From an uncultured Pedobacter sp. (GTDB taxonomy: Bacteria; Bacteroidota; Bacteroidia; Sphingobacteriales; Sphingobacteriaceae), in contig CAMLDJ010000268.1 of NCBI GenBank assembly GCA_946478755.1, positions 1 to 7,571 of the forward strand: DNA of 7,571 nucleotides. Reading direction: 5' to 3'. The translations under genes and the position numbers were made by a program. Shown here piece by piece: positions 7,312 to 7,571 of the stretch; position 1 is the stretch's first letter, and each line of letters opens with the position of its first letter. A model generated the notes under the pieces. It searched no databases, was not told the origin of the DNA, and saw nothing but the letters and a program-made list of their open reading frames with translations.

Positions 7312-7498
7312 TAAGGGATAAGTTAAGGGTAAGTAAAGGATAAGTTACGGATTGCTTTACCCTTGGGTTAGGGTTGCGCTAGGGTTGCTTTACCATAAGG
7401 GTAAACCAAGGGTAAAGCAAAGGTAGCGTAAGGGTAAAGAAAGGCTAAGGCAACCCTTTACTTATCCGCTACTTATTCGCTACTCATCCCCTAGTCAC
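7312..7498. repeat. Degenerate tandem array with an 11-bp period
   Basis: Cutting the sequence every 11 bases from 7312 gives 17 related units. Examples are TAAGGGATAAG (7312), TTAAGGGTAAG (7323), TAAAGGATAAG (7334), GTTAGGGTTGC (7367), GCTAGGGTTGC (7378), GGTAAACCAAG (7400), GGTAAAGCAAA (7411), GGTAAAGAAAG (7433), CCGCTACTTAT (7466) and TCGCTACTCAT (7477). Neighbouring units share up to 10 of 11 bases, and a TA step recurs in nearly every unit. Purine-rich units (TAAGGG) at the left give way to mixed units, then to pyrimidine-rich units (TTAC, CTAC) at the right, so the array is partly self-complementary. It has stops in all frames and is not coding. It sits about 105 bp after the yeiH-like gene. 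I do not recognise it as a named repeat family; a chromosome-wide interspersed element is one possibility. Confidence 0.8.
7352..7420. repeat. Perfect 15-bp inverted repeat inside the array
   Basis: TTGCTTTACCCTTGG (7352-7366) and CCAAGGGTAAAGCAA (7406-7420) are exact reverse complements separated by 39 bp. The pairing could extend by further partial matches (for example TTA/TAA at 7368-7370 and 7402-7404). A transcript crossing it from either side could fold into a stem-loop, and downstream of the yeiH-like gene it might act as an mRNA 3' end. No T run follows either arm, so it is not a standard terminator. Confidence 0.7.
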
Positions 7499-7571
7499 TA
7501 CGGCTTCTGCAAGAACATGTCTTATACTGATATTACTTGTTGATTTAGGCTAACCCGATTAGTTTTTAAGA
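7499..7571. other. Window end, no gene seen
   Basis: The 73 bp after the repeat array contain stops in several frames and no start, RNA or repeat that I can support. The 11-bp register fades at about 7500. Confidence 0.3.

Noticed and set aside
7367..7390. Telomere-like TTAGGG repeats suggesting a linear replicon end or eukaryotic DNA.
   Set aside because: The TTAGGG words are only part of the 11-bp units, do not run at a 6- or 7-bp period, and the surrounding genes are clearly bacterial.
7312..7498. CRISPR array.
   Set aside because: The period is 11 bp with no unique spacers; CRISPR repeats are longer and are separated by spacers of about 30 bp.

Overview
The window most likely comes from a Bacteroidota chromosome, probably Sphingobacteriaceae (Pedobacter-like). 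The evidence is the long SecA (1102 aa) with a C-terminal CxCx8CH zinc motif, A-rich gene leaders without Shine-Dalgarno sequences, a TAnnTTTG-type -7 promoter element before the transporter gene, and a degraded PD-(D/E)XK (Rpn-type) gene of a kind common in this phylum. The genus is inference; no rRNA or tRNA is present to fix it.

Left part (1-4330), all on the minus strand: a small exported gene of unknown function (3989-4288), then secA (541-3849), then a secreted SPOR-domain gene (20-475). A clear intrinsic terminator follows secA and ends only about 8 nt before the SPOR start codon.

Middle (4331-5299): about 970 bp without an intact long gene. It holds the 3' part of an Rpn-family putative transposase/nuclease gene broken by two single-base frameshifts (4605-5073). 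Next to lysR there is a possible 31-residue membrane peptide on the minus strand with its own weak hairpin-plus-T terminator, and a 9+9 bp inverted repeat placed like an operator.

Right part (5300-7206), plus strand: a LysR regulator of the CysL/YeiE/CbbR type followed after 71 bp by a YeiH-family (UPF0324, 'putative sulfate exporter') membrane protein. The pair resembles the yeiE-yeiH neighbourhood of enterobacteria, and the regulator probably controls the transporter in response to a sulfur oxyanion or related anion (inference).

End (7207-7571): no gene. Positions 7312-7498 hold a striking degenerate array with an 11-bp period (17 units of the TAAGGGTAAG / GGTAAAGCAAG type) that switches strand along its length and contains a perfect 15-bp inverted repeat. 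This is the most unusual feature of the window and I do not recognise it as a described element.
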